NCBI GenBank assembly: GCA_000231825.2
Contig: JH720299.1
Span: 1,895,620 to 1,959,619 of the forward strand
Reading direction: 5' to 3'
Origin: Tetrahymena elliotti 4EA
Lineage: Eukaryota; Ciliophora; Oligohymenophorea; Hymenostomatida; Tetrahymenidae
Length of the DNA stretch: 64,000 nt
Positions within the stretch are counted from its first letter, which is position 1, and every line of letters begins with the position of its first letter. The notes beneath the pieces were generated by a model. The model was not told the origin of the DNA. It was given only the letters and a program-made list of their open reading frames with translations, and did no database searches. The translations under genes and the position numbers were made by a program. This document shows, piece by piece, positions 37,022 to 49,410 of this stretch.

Positions 37022-39029
37022 ATGAGATAAATTGTTACTGAGATACAAAAAGGAAATTATAAATAAAATACAGATTAGTTCTATAAGAGCTATTAAAAAC
37101 CTTAAATATAAAATGAATAAATTCTACATTCAAAGATTGCTAGGTATTAATTAGTTTAAATTCAGCAAATCAAATCATGGAGTTAATTTTTTGTTTATAA
37201 AAAGGTTTATCAATTTAAATCCTTCAAACTATCCTTTTGGGAAAATAAACAATGGAAAAACTATGCTCAAATAAGATGAGGATCCATGGATCAGCATAAG
37301 GCCATAAACCACTGATTTAAATTAAAAAAATAACTATTACTAAGAGCTTTAGTCTGTAAATATAATTCAAAAGTGAAAAATGAATACAAGCAAGTTTTAC
37401 TAAAATATTATTTTGATTAGATAGTAAAGTAAAGTAATCAAGTCTCAGTAAAAACAAGGAGTAAGAGTTTAAATCAAGCAAAATAATTTAATTTTGAGAA
37501 TCTAGCAAAACAAAAATAGAAGCCAGATATCATAAGGTAACCACAAGAAAAAATCTTAGTTTCTGAATCTTACGTTTATCCCTAGATATTTTTTTAAAAA
37601 AGTAAATACTTATTAACTAACTTATTTAATCGTTAAATTTGATTGACTAAATATTTTTTTATAAAAAAAGCAAAGCTGAGACACCTTTTGAAAAAAGGTA
37701 AGTAAACCAACAAATTTAAGATATTCATATAATTTATTGATTCAAATTAACGCTTGTATGATCAAAATTTTATCAAAAAATTAAAAATTGAAATGATTTT
37801 TTCACATTTTTTTGTATTAAATTTTTAAAATATAAAATTAAATATAGTTAATTTTCCATAGAATGCTTAAGTGCTTGAAAATGATGATATTAGGATATAA
37901 ATAATTTTTTAAATAATATCAAAAATATTTAATGAAATACCTCTTTACATCTTCAATCTTATAATATGTTAAAGATAAAATACAAACAATTTTGTTATCT
38001 TTTTTGAAGGTAAATTTTTTAATTTATTTTGAAGTTAAACATTAAACCTTAAACTAAAAGATCCTGAATAAATCCCTTTTAGTAAGTGCTGTAATAGTCC
38101 CATTTAAATAGATTTGCAAGAATCAGGTGTCGGTAAAACTAATTTCGATATTTGCTAAATTTCTTTAAAAATCTAAACAATTTAAAGGTATGATTGTATG
38201 CAATAATGCTCAGTGTTAAGAAAATATATTGGTTTAGTTTCTGATCAGCTTTGATGACTCAGTAAAATTATGGAAACATAAAAGAATTTTCAAACATGCT
38301 TCTGAAAGAGATAGCTATATGAGAATGAAGATTTCAAATATTATTTCAACAGGGAAATACAAACATCATAGTTTAAAGAAAGAAATTGAAAAAGCATCTT
38401 AGGAAATTACTTAGATTTTTACATATTAAGATTTTTATGATAACGAAAAGAGAGAAAAATATTATAAAGTAAACAGTAATAATGTAGATAATAATAATCT
38501 TAATAATGAGCTCAAAGAGAATAAAAAAGATTATGATGATTTAAAAAATTAGTAATAGTATAATGATATGTTTATGACCAATCTCAATGGATTAGATTAT
38601 AATTCTAACACAAGCTAAAATAATCGCAAAAGTAATAAATAATAGAATATTAGTGCATCAAATGATGAACTTGATTAAATAGATTATATTGATAGTGAAA
38701 TTCAAAAGAATTTCATTTAATAAAATGATCTCAATAGCTATAAATAAAAATTAAGTTAAGGTTTGGTGTAAAATAGCACTATTTTTAATAAAAACTTTTA
38801 TTCTTATATAACTAGTTAAAATAATACTCAAGGTCTATTTGATAAACAAAGTAGTAAGATAAGGGTGCTTAGAAAACCAAGACTATCAAAATCATCTTAA
38901 ATACCAATCAGAAAAATATAAAAGTTGAAAGAATAAGAATAATAGTTAATGTCTCTTAATTTTCAAAACAACAATTTTATGCTCTCTTAAGAAAATTAAA
39001 ATAGCTAAAACTACAAAGTTAATTATTGA
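37022..39029 (+). CDS. Seven-exon gene, unknown
   Basis: As an independent gene it encodes 511 aa. Exons are 37022-37143, 37205-37355, 37421-37601, 37676-37701, 37862-38009, 38061-38187 and 38249-39029; the TGA is at 39027. One exon is only 26 nt. Several competing splice sites were rejected because they lead to TGA; this combination keeps phase at every junction. The middle (residues ~165-260) looks globular, with hydrophobic helices and a Cys-Cys pair. A basic region with KLWKHKR and a helical KKEIEKASQEI stretch follows. The last ~170 residues are Asn/Gln-rich with a basic patch near the end. No known family is recognised. It may be the 3' part of the preceding Gln/Asn-rich gene. Confidence 0.65.
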
Positions 39030-39570
39030 ATTTTTAATATGTACTTACTTATTGTATATTTTTAATTTTTAAACTAATAAAAACTTAAACCTAAAATAAA
39101 TTAATAATTATTTTAAATTTGTTCAAAAATTAAAAAAATAATTGTATTTATTAATAAGAAATTAACAAGGCACAGTAAGTCAGTAAAAAGGGAGAAAAAT
39201 TAAATATTATTTAAATAAAATTAATATAAAATATTTTTAAAGCATTAAATGAAAAAACCTGAATAAAAATAAAAAAAGAAGAAGAATAAAAAGAAAAGAA
39301 TTATTTTATTGAATATTTTGAGAAATTAAATAGATAGATTTTAACACGTAAATTGTTTAAAATAGCAGAAATTCTATCTATCTAATTGATAATTTAATTT
39401 TTGAAGAAGATATTAATTTAAACTGTATTCACTTTGAAGTATTTATTACTATATGTATGAATGTGGTTTTGTTACAAAAAGTTGATATTAATTTATATAT
39501 AAATTTTGATTTAATAGAATTAATAAATTAACAAATCTGAAATTATTTTTGTAGGTTTTCAGAAATAGAA
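39030..39570. promoter_or_regulatory. Spacer before the LITAF-like gene
   Basis: About 0.54 kb, AT-rich, between two plus-strand genes. It presumably holds the promoter of the downstream gene. Nothing else seen. Confidence 0.4.
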
Positions 39571-40634
39571 ATGGAAGATTTTCAGTAAATTTAATAATTG
39601 AGAAATAGTTCTGAAGTAGTCAGAGATAGAAAATGCCCTTAATGTGGTTCTAGAAGCGAAACTATATTTTAAAAAGAAGCATCAATAGCAACTTATGTGC
39701 TATCTATTCTTTCATTATTTTTTTTCTAATTTTGGTCTATTTTTGTAATTCCAATTATAGTTTCAGCAACATAGCAAGTTACGAAAAGATGTTATGATTG
39801 TGATACAGTTATTGAAAAGCATGATTTATTTAGTTTACCTTCAATTAATGACTAGGTATTTTATCATTTAATTTAAATTCATTTTATTTTCAATGTTTTT
39901 TATTTTCTCATTCATTCCATTTATTAATTCAATAGATTTTGAACTTTAGATTTGGAACTTTTGCATTTGTTGTCTCAAGAAAATATGCTTATGGAATTCT
40001 TGCTATCTTTATAATTATTTTTACCTATTTCTAATTGACTAAAGAAGCTCCTGCATAAATTGAAGAGCATAATCAAATAAGTAAATTTCTTTAAAACTTC
40101 ATACATATTTATTAAAAATTATAGATGTATTTTATTATTCAAATTTGTAATATCTTCAATTAATCTTTTATAGACTAAGAACTTAATTAAACATGGATTT
40201 AATATTTGAAAGACTGTGGCTCAGGAGTATACTAAGATAATTCTGTTAGAGCTAACTCTCATTTTTTGTAAATCTACCATCAAAATATTATTACTTGGGA
40301 AGGTGTCTTTTTATCTTGCTGGGAAGAGTGCCCTTCAATTAAATCAGCTTGGTAAAAGAATTACTATCTTAAAATGAGAATGGAACCAACTGATTCAGAT
40401 TCAGAAACCTTTGATATTGTTCTTTAAGTAGACAAAGAATCTCATGATAACAATTTCAGTGTGATTTAAAATATTTAAAAGCTAGATGTAATAAAGTTCA
40501 AGGCATAGTTTTTATCTTTAGGAACAGACAAAAGTTTCCATAAAATGCAATTAATAAAATTAGAGTCAACTAATAGAAAAATTGAAAATTTAAATGATAT
40601 TAAAACTGCCTATGAAGAAGGAGTATTTGACTGA
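39571..40634 (+). CDS. LITAF-like zinc-ribbon membrane protein with a C-terminal beta domain
   Basis: A 296-aa protein, exons 39571-39855, 39936-40080 and 40174-40634, introns of 80 and 93 nt. The N-terminal part has C22-P-x-C25, a hydrophobic segment (~39-66) and C74-x2-C77, the half-knuckle, hydrophobic, half-knuckle order of LITAF domains, though the usual HxCP-type second knuckle is not exact. A second membrane segment lies at ~108-128 in the second exon. The last ~155 residues are a soluble, beta-rich domain beginning CGSG and containing a Y..N.I.WEGVF stretch; it recalls the OB-like C-terminal region of wolframin-family proteins, but this is tentative. Probable site is an endosomal or ER membrane (inference). 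The start context is purine-rich and the stop is TGA 40632-40634. Confidence 0.75.
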
Positions 40635-41540
40635 TAGCTATCATTTCTAAAAAAAGAGCTATTTATTTGTTAATAATAATATTTATATCAAAACATCTCA
40701 TTAAACTATCTTTCAAATAAAGTTATCGTTATTTATTTTTTCATTTTCAATGTTTATATTTTCCAATTATTCATTTGAAAAAATACAAACAAATAAAACC
40801 GATATTAAAAGCATTTCAGATATTCTAAAAATAATAACATTAAATTTAAAATAACTATTACATTTGAACTTTAAATGATAATGCTTGTTATCTCTTTTAT
40901 CAATTTTGTCTATTTGTCCTATGATTAAACTGCATCAAATAAATTTTTTTTATTTTTCTTGAACAAATATTTAGCAATTGTACTTGAAAAATTTTTTAAA
41001 TGAGGAATGAATTAGCCACATTGATTATTGATTGATTTCAGTAGCTTAATTTTAAGTTAAGGTTATTAATTAATATAAAACAGATAATCAAAGTAATCAA
41101 AAAAACTAGAGTTAAAATTAATAATAGTAAATGAAAAAATATTTCATCAAGATAATATTTTGTTGCAATTAAAACTTTTTTAGAATTTAATATATTCTTA
41201 TATCAATCAAAATAAACCAAATAAAATTGCTATTAGAAAATGAATTGTAAAAAATTCTTATCTTTGAAACGCATTTCATTTAGGTTTATTTTGTTTTGAA
41301 AAATATTTTTTTCTTCAAAATAAAACTCAAAAAAAAAATGAAAAGTTGTTAAAAATATTTAAATTTTTATTAAAAATGATTTAAGTAGACCTAATTTAAT
41401 TATTCGAATAATAACTACTTAGTTTCATTTAAGTTACAAAGAGAAATAAATAAAAGAGTTTAGTAAAGCATAATATAAAGTAAATGATTTATAAATTATA
41501 TTTTAAATTAATAACGTAATTATTCAATTAGAAAATGGTA
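40635..41540. other. Convergent spacer
   Basis: About 0.9 kb between convergent 3' ends; AT-rich, no coding frame or RNA gene seen. Confidence 0.45.
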
Positions 41541-42344
41541 TCATCTTTTGATGTTTTTTAGTCTTGTGCTAAGTTAAAAGTTTTCATCTTTAACTTTTTT
41601 AATTTCAGATTCTTTATCTTAAAGCTACTTAGTAAGTGAGATCACTTTAGCTTTTAAGCTTTTTAAAAGATCTTCAGATTTAATTTAATTTTCTGTAGTA
41701 CTTGAAGACTAAGATATTGAATTTGAAATTTGGTTATCTTACAAATTATTTTTACTTTTTATTGGTATTTTTGGATTTTCTTTATCAGTAGTTTACTTAA
41801 TTATTTTGTCTTTATCTTTTAGGAGAATGAAAATATGATTGTCTTTTTATTGGATACTTTTTTTAAGTGTTTGAATATCATTTTCTTTATCTAAAAGCTT
41901 TTCTTCCAATTATTATATGGTTTTTTCTAATTTTAAGTTTCTTTTTTCTTGCATAGTTACTTCTGATTAATAATTATCAAGCTTATTTGTATTAATATTC
42001 CTTTCACTCTTTAATTCCAGTAAATCTAAATTGATATGGAGAAGTTTCTCATCTTTCTAATTAATAATCTCTTCTTTCCTCATTATTTATTCTCTAAGCT
42101 AAGCTATTTCAATTTAAAATTATTTATTTTAGAACAGCACTTATTGATTTTCAATTTATAAGATGCTTAGTTCATTTTTATATTCAAAACAACTCTTTTC
42201 ATAATATTATTTATCCTTTTCTAGCTGATGAAATTAAGCTTCAATCTATTTCAATCTCTCTTAAAGCTAAGCATTTTCTGTTTGTAACTCATTAATAACT
42301 TTTTCTTTTTGAAAAAGATTATTTCCTAGCTTTATAGATTACAT
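41541..42344 (-). CDS. Coiled-coil protein, unknown
   Basis: A 267-aa single-exon protein, ATG 42344-42342 to TGA 41543-41541. Almost its whole length is a heptad-patterned coiled coil rich in Glu, Lys, Gln and Leu, with one short break around residues 185-215 (Pro/Ser/Asn). The frame remains open and coding-like for ~15 codons 5' of this ATG, beginning after an AAATAAAG that could be a splice acceptor, so an unseen upstream exon is possible. No specific family is recognisable from coiled-coil sequence alone. Confidence 0.7.
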
Positions 42345-43164
42345 AATTACTTATTTGATATTATTTAAAAGTTCTTTTATCTTTATTTGATTTCAAAAAA
42401 ATATTATTCTAATCGCAAACTAATACAAAACTTAAAAATTGATTGTTAAAAAAGTGTGTTGTTTTTTGCTTATTTAAAAAAGTTCAAATAATACTATTCC
42501 TTTTTTAATAAAGATAAAATTAAGTCATACTTTAAATTATCATAAACTTATTGCGAAGATAAAATTTATTTTATTTTTGCTCGTTATAAAGAAATCTGAA
42601 TAAATTGTGATTAAACTGTGATACTAATTAGGAAGATAAGATTTCTTTCTTTCTTATCAACAATTTTGAAAACAATTCACAATTAATCAAGAATTTCTTT
42701 TTAAGTTAGGAAGGAGGTAATTAATAATTTAGGAAATATAATTTGAATTAGCTTGAACAAAAAATTTTTAATTTTAATAGTTTAAGAAAAATAAAATTTT
42801 TCAAAATTTAAAGCTCCTCCTTAAAAAATGAATGATTTTAATTGAAGAATATTTCATTGTTGAAATAATAAAAAATGAAAATTAGTTGAAGCTTAAGAGT
42901 AAATAATTTGATATTTTAGATTTAATAAATTTAATGAATCTACTAGATTTTCAATTATGTTAGATTTATAATATCTAATTATTTAATGAGTAATTTCTTA
43001 GATTTTTCTTTTTCATAATAATCTAAATTCTTTCATTTGTATTGAATAAGAAAGTGAACAAGATAATATTAAATTACAAAGTTTTTAATTAATAATTTTA
43101 CAAATGTTTAGATTTAGTTTTTTGGCAGGTAGAATTTTAAACTATTAAAATAAAAAGTTGTTTC
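42345..43164. promoter_or_regulatory. Divergent spacer
   Basis: About 0.8 kb, AT-rich, between divergent genes. It may include a short first exon of the coiled-coil gene near 42370-42410. Otherwise featureless. Confidence 0.4.
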
Positions 43165-44668
43165 ATGTTGGCAAGTAAATTGTTAATTTGTTTGATTTTT
43201 TTACTAACTCTTTTTTATAAAACTTAAAAGGTTTGCCTTTTCAGAATTCAAAGAACCTAGCAAAAATATAGCGAATTCTTTTTAAGAATATAAACAAATC
43301 AATAAATAGGAAAGTGTGATTATTGAGGAGAAAGAATCATATTTGGAAGATGTTTAAGAATTCAGAGATAAAGTATTTAATTTTAAAGATAAAATTAATT
43401 TTAAAATATTTTTAATAGAAAAACCAAAGAAGAAAAGAGTGGAAAGTAGCATTAATAATCGCTTTCATTTATCTAAATTTGTTTTACTGCAAAGAAGTAC
43501 TTATATTTTATAATTTAAGAAATAAGGCTTGGTCTTATTGAAAAATAAATCATATATATATCTAAATTATTAATCAAAAATATTTAGTTATTTATATTTC
43601 AAAAAAAATTAAAAATAGTTCACCTTTTTTTATTTTTTTCATATGCTAATAAAAAATTACTTTTATATATTAAGTGCTTGTTTGTTTGTTTGTTTGTTTA
43701 TCTGCTTTCAATTATTAATAAAAATAATATAAATTAAATTATAAATAATTATTTGCTTCTAATATATTTAATCAATTAATTTTCAAAGATAATAACTTTT
43801 AAGAGGAAGACAAATAGGTTTTAATAATAATGAATGAAGTTACTCAAGAATACATTCCAAGCGGTTACCATGAAAAGATAACTTCAGGTATAATTTAGTT
43901 ATAAAATTAAATCTGTAATATTTATTAAAATTAAAAGTTTATCTTGAAGATTGCCTTTATGAATAAATAGATGGCGCCAAAAAAAAATAAACAATGAGGG
44001 AATATTTTTAAGAATTCAAAATTCCATTTTAAGAAAAAAATGCAGTAAGTACAGTTATAAACTATAGTACTGCTTAAGGAGAGGTTGAACTAGAATTTAC
44101 TTAGCAAGAAAATATGCATTATCATACAGAAAATTATGGCTTGACATAAACTCCTTATATTGATGAAAATCAATTTTTGGAAAATATAGAGAAATTTGAG
44201 TATCTTGTCATAATACTTCTAGCTAGAAAGAATGATTTTAAAGAATCTGATTTAGATACTCTAGCTTTTATAGTAAATTTATTTAATCACACTTTTAACG
44301 GTCCTAGATTGGTTGTTAAACAAATAAAAAATGAATAAAATAGTGGGACAAAAAAATTTAATCTTTTAATAACGTAGCACTATTTAGTAAATAGAAACTA
44401 AGAAATATCAAAAGTAGAATTCTTTGAAATAGTTTAGGAAATTTAGTTTATGACATTTGTTCATAGAATGATTAATTCACTCTTTTAAAGTTTAGAAAGC
44501 GATCTTAAAAAATAAACCAAAGATTATACAATTGATGACCTCATTATTAAAAATTTTGAAAACAATAAAAAAGCCTATTAATAAAATCTTAAAGAAAAGA
44601 GTCAAAAGGTTGAAGATTTTTAGAAATTCTTAGATGAATAAGGCACTCTTTATCCCTTAGATAGTTGA
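43165..44668 (+). CDS. Four-exon gene, unknown
   Basis: A 363-aa model with exons 43165-43174, 43245-43496, 43789-43887 and 43938-44668. The last two exons are secure: the frame is coding-like for ~35 codons before the obvious internal ATG at 43831, showing that translation starts further upstream. The first two exons and the 292-nt intron (donor GTACTT) are a phase-consistent proposal. That intron contains a TTTG microsatellite near 43677-43700. The C-terminal ~270 residues look globular, with alternating strands and helices, no Asn/Gln runs, and a helical tail rich in Lys and Gln. I recognise no domain. It runs tandem with the protease gene downstream. Confidence 0.65.
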
Positions 44669-45737
44669 TAATATAAATTTAGTTATATCTAAAATATATA
44701 CATTTATTTTGTTCCTAATTAAAGATTAAAAAGCAAAATTTTTCAAGCACAATTTACACTTTGTTAACCTTACTTAAGCTTTAATTATTTTAATCAAACC
44801 TTCTTAACTTCTCTGATGTGGCTATTTTAAAAAAATACTAATAATAATAAAATTAGTTTGTTTCTTTCAAAATAAGTATTATTAATATAGTTTTTGTTTG
44901 TTTGTTTGTTTTTTTAGCTTTTTTAAGTTTTTTTGAAGAGCTATGCTATTATCTTCTTTCTTAGTTCCAAAATATAATTTTATTATTTTATTCAATAAAG
45001 AAATGGAATATTTATTTAAAAGAAATTTAGGATTAGTAGAAACAAACAATATATTTTTGCAAATTAACTCAATAAAAATCTCTATTTGAATCAATTAGAA
45101 TATTTGAATATAAATGAGATAAAGACTTATTTATTTTGTTGAAATTAATGGATTGTTTGACAACTAAATTTGCAATTTTAACTAAAAAAATAAAAATAAA
45201 TTAGAAGTTGAATTTAACATTTTCAAAATATTTCAAAAATTATTAAAAATTAATGAGCTAACATATTGTTTTTTTAAAGTAACTTTTTGATTAATGAAGC
45301 ATTGGTATGATAGATTTGTTTTTAGGAAATAGATAAATAGGTTTCAGATAAAATTAGATTTTTTTAAATTATATTCATATTTAATTTTTTATCAATTATC
45401 TGACTTATTTATTTATTTATCTCAAAATATCAAATTAACAAGAGTGACTGATTGATTTATTAATTTATACTTGACATAATCGATTTTATGGATCTGATTG
45501 ATTCAATAGACATTTAGTCTAAATAGACTAATGATTTTTTGTTTAATGTAAAAGAATTATTTAAAACATGGGAGTGACTTGCTTGTGTGATTTGGTATTG
45601 TACAAATGATAAATTGATTTGATTTATTAACTTTTTATAGATTGCTTATAAAAACATTAGATGTCATTAGATAGATTTTGATAATAATTAACAAGAAAAA
45701 TAGTCTAATAAAAATAAAAGAAAAAAGCCTAATAAAT
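44669..45737. promoter_or_regulatory. Spacer before the cysteine protease gene
   Basis: About 1.07 kb between plus-strand genes, AT-rich, with a GTTT/TTTG repeat near 44892-44912. A minus-strand frame at 44882-45094 is Lys/Ile/Leu-rich and not convincing. The promoter for the protease should lie in the right part. Confidence 0.4.
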
Positions 45738-47028
45738 ATGAAATTATTAATTTCTATTTTTATCTGTATTGCAATCGTTGCAGGCTCTACCTTAAATCAA
45801 ACAGTTGATCCTGAACATTTCATTGAATTTGAAAATTTCAAGGCTAAATTCAATAAATACTATCATTCAGATCATGAACATCATTCTAGTTTCCATAACT
45901 ATAAAACTAGTAGAGAACATATTGTCAAGCATCAAATGGAAAATCCTAATGCTAAATTTGGTCACACTAAGTTCTCTGATATGACTCCTGAAGAATTCGA
46001 AAGCAAGATGCTCAACTTCGATTTTTCTCTCTTTAAGAAAGCTAAATCATAAGGAATCAAATTAAAAGCTGAACCTATGAAGGGTTATTTAAGATAAAGT
46101 GAAAATGTTGATAATAGTGATTTACCTGAGTCTTTTGATTGGAGAGAAAAGGGTATAGTTACTCCTGCTAAATTCTAAAGTACTTGTGGTAGCTGTTGGA
46201 CTTTTGCCACTACTGGAGTTATTGAATCCTAATATGCCCTCAAATACGGCGAGCTTCTTCATTTCTCTGAATAAATGCTTTTGGATTGTGATAACATTAA
46301 CCAAGGTTGCAGAGGTGGTTTAATGACTGATGCTTATTAATTCCTTCAATCTAATGGTGGTATCTAAACAGTAATATTATTTTATTTTTTTTAAATCATC
46401 AATGAATGAAAAATTTATTCAGATAAAATATTTTTTCAATTAAATTCTCATTAATATTTTTAAAAATGAATAGGTTGATACTTATGGTGATTACAAAAAT
46501 AAGAAGGATGTCTGTAACTTTGATAAGACTAAAGTTAAAGCCAAAGTTGTTGATTGGTACTAGATCCCTGAAGTAATTAATAATGATTACTATTTTCTAA
46601 ATGAATAATTAATTAATATTTTCTTATCCCAACAAACCAAAAAGCAAATTTTGTCTTTCTTACAATTTAGATTCTATTTTATTTTATTTTTTTATGAATT
46701 CAAATTCATAATTTTATCAATTTAAAAATAGAATGAAGAAACTATTAGAAGAGAACTCGTTATGAACGGACCTGTTGCTGTTGGTATTAATGCCAGAACC
46801 TTATAATTTTACGAAGGTGGTGTTCTTGATCCTAAGAACTGTGATGACAGAATTAACCATGCCGTCCTTATTGTTGGTTATGGTGTTGAAGAAGGTATTC
46901 CTTATTGGTTGATTAAAAATCAATGGGGTGCTGAATGGGGTCTTCAAGGTTTCTTCAAATTAATCAGAGGAAAGAAGCAATGTGGTATCCATACTTATGC
47001 CTCTATTGCTTATATTGAAAAAATCTGA
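45738..47028 (+). CDS. Secreted papain-family cysteine protease (cathepsin L-like)
   Basis: A 342-aa preproenzyme, exons 45738-46370, 46474-46572 and 46732-47028, introns 103 and 159 nt. The first ATG gives a signal peptide (MKLLISIFICIAIVAGS). A TTG-started extension of 20 codons is not credible. Residues ~25-95 are an I29-type inhibitory propeptide with the GxTKFSDMT..EF signature. The mature enzyme starts near 124 (LPESFDWREKG). The active site is complete: oxyanion-hole Gln147, catalytic Cys153 in CGSCW, His287 in INHAV and Asn307. Gln147 is encoded by TAA (46176-46178). The usual Asn-Ser-Trp is Asn-Gln-Trp here. Lysosomal/phagosomal digestion or secretion is the expected role. Its codons are less AT-biased than its neighbours', suggesting high expression. 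Confidence 0.95.
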
Positions 47029-47549
47029 AAATATAAAAAATTAATTTGACATAAATAACATTAATTATAAATCTATTTATCTAAACAGTTTAAAAAAAAT
47101 AACAAAAATCTGTAAAAACTTCTTCTGTCTGTTTCATTTATATTATCTTTTTAAAAAAAGCCATTCAATCCTCTTTAATTTACATGAAGAAATAATTGTT
47201 ATATTTCAAAATTATTTTATCAATCTAAAAAATTCAATGAAAGAAAGTTGATAAACAAATAAAACTAATTACTTTTAAATTACAAAAACAAATAATTTAA
47301 GTTACTATTTGCTAATTTATCAATATTTTTTACTAATTTCATAAAAAAAGTAAATTTACTACAATTTTTCTTAATTAAGATAGAGGTTAATTCAAAATGA
47401 TAATTTTAGGATTTTTTATTAGTTAAAATAATATAATATTAATATTCATAGTTAAATTATTGTTAAACATAGAAGGATTAAGGTAAATAAATTTAGATAG
47501 CTTGAAAAAAGCTAAAAAAATGATATTGTATGATTTTTTTTTTAAGTTT
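47029..47549. other. Convergent spacer
   Basis: About 0.5 kb, AT-rich, between convergent genes; expected to contain the two 3' UTRs. Nothing else seen. Confidence 0.45.
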
Positions 47550-48935
47550 TCATTTATATTTGTGAGGTCCATATTTATTGAAAAGGTTGTCTGCATTTAT
47601 AACAATTTCTACTATATCAAGATGTTGGATTCTTTATAAATTTTCCATGGCTTCTGTAAAGTCATCAATTAAGTGATTTCTTTATATCTGTAAAATAGAA
47701 ATGCAAACATAATCCATAAAGTCTTGTCTTTCTTAATGAGAAAGATAACTATCCCAAAGCCTCATAACATCAAATATTTCAAATTCTTATGTAAATATGA
47801 GCATGAGCCAACGAAGGCTGTAGAAATGGGGATTTAAATTTAACTACTCAAGATTTTACCAGAGCTCATGATCAATATCCTTTAATAATAGATTTAAATT
47901 ACTAATTCTTGCTTTTATTCCACTATCTGAGTCATCTAAGGATTTGATGAAACAGTCTTTAACTTCAGCCATAATAATTGTAAAACAAAAAAAGCAATCT
48001 GATTCTACATAATCTTAAAACATAGGGTCATGATTAAAAATGTGATAGAAAATAGACAAAATTTCATTCATTCCTTGAACGTATTTAATTCCTGGATTTA
48101 ATTTTGCATAGACAAATAATATTCTACCCAAAACATCAAAGTGCCTTTCAGGAACTTATTAATTAGGGGGTTTATAAGGATTATCAAATTTTTTTCCAGT
48201 TTCAGTCACAAAAAAGTGCATTTCTGATCTAGTTCTTGTAGTATCTTTTTCTATTTCTACCCATTGATCTCTGTCCTTAAAGAAGGTCTACCATTCAGGA
48301 AATGTTAGATCTAATTCTTTAGTTCTACTTAGGAAATAATTTGTTTCATCCTTATCTTGCTAGTCCCATATTTCTTGAGTAGGTGTCTTAACTCCATAAA
48401 TGAATTTATTTACTAACATAGAATATGTTTCTTTATTTTAGTCTAAAGCTTTTTACCATTTTCCTTTTTCTTTTGGCAAATAATCCAAAACTAACTTCCA
48501 AACAAGTGATCTTAAACCAGGGCAATCTTCTGGGATTCCATTAAAGCACTGCTTCTTCAATTTTTTCATATTTATTTAGTTCCTCTATAATATGCTTTTA
48601 AAATTTTCAATCTTATCTTTAACTCTATTGGGAACTTTTGATGTGTCAAAATTATATATGTGATCGATTGGAAACTAGTCTAAAAGATCATTTTCATCTT
48701 ATGAGTCATCCTCTTCTTTTTATTCATCTAATTCTTTCTACTTTTACGCATCTTTGGTTTTTTGTATTTCTTTGCTTTTCAATTTTAGGGAATTTTTATT
48801 TTTATTGTCCTTTTTAAAATCATCTAATTCTTATATTTTTTACTCTTCTAATTTATCATCTTATCCAAGAACCTTATCTTTCATATCTTTCATGGTGTCC
48901 TTGATTTTGTTTCCAAACTTTTTGAATACCTTCAT
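47550..48935 (-). CDS. TBC1D13: TBC-domain Rab GTPase-activating protein (TBC1D13-like)
   Basis: A 461-aa intronless protein, ATG 48935-48933 to TGA 47552-47550. TBC proteins switch off Rab GTPases in membrane traffic. After a charged Lys/Glu/Asp N-terminus (~1-95) the TBC domain runs from ~130 to ~440. It begins with the GIP..CPGLRSLVWKL pattern. The catalytic arginine finger is in I228-E-K-D-T-T-R234 and the glutamine finger in Y285-V-Q287-G-M-N-E, so both are intact. An insert between the N-terminal TBC motif and the arginine finger, and a long N-P-H-F-Y-S-L-R-W segment later, fit the TBC1D13 branch best. That subfamily call is by pattern recall, and the specific Rab target is unknown. Confidence 0.9.
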
Positions 48936-49410
48936 AGTAGTTTAAGAGATTGCTTGCTATTTATTATAATGTAGAAAAATGTTTAATAGTTTTTTTTTCT
49001 AAGCTAAATTATCAGATTTAAATTAATTAATTAACTAGTTAAAAAATTATTTATTTTTTTTTATTTATTTGTTTGTTTTTTGATAAGCAAAATTTGCTAT
49101 TGATATATGTATGCAAATTTTCTTAAATCATTAAAAACTTTTTGCTAACACATTTTCCTCTAAAAAATCTATCTTCTACTGAAAATAAATCCTAAACTGA
49201 TACAAATTATTAGGAATAATCTTATGAACTATATCAAAAAATGCAAATTAAATCAATAAAGAAATTTGTTTTTCCTTCTTAATTAATTAATTCATTAATT
49301 TTTTTTAAAGTAACATAAAACAGATTTTAAAAGTAGACTTTTTCTTTTTAAGTTTTTAACTATTTTTTAATTGAATTAGATTTAAATATTTAGGTGTTTA
49401 TTATAATAAA
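48936..49410. promoter_or_regulatory. Spacer before the TBC gene
   Basis: About 0.47 kb of AT-rich DNA between same-strand genes; presumably the TBC gene promoter. Nothing else seen. Confidence 0.4.

Noticed and set aside
44882..45094. Minus-strand ORF in the spacer before the protease
   Set aside because: Composition is Ile/Leu/Lys/Asn only and it starts and ends in repeats; no support for a gene.
45678..45737. N-terminal extension of the protease
   Set aside because: It begins with TTG; the first ATG at 45738 gives a clean signal peptide.
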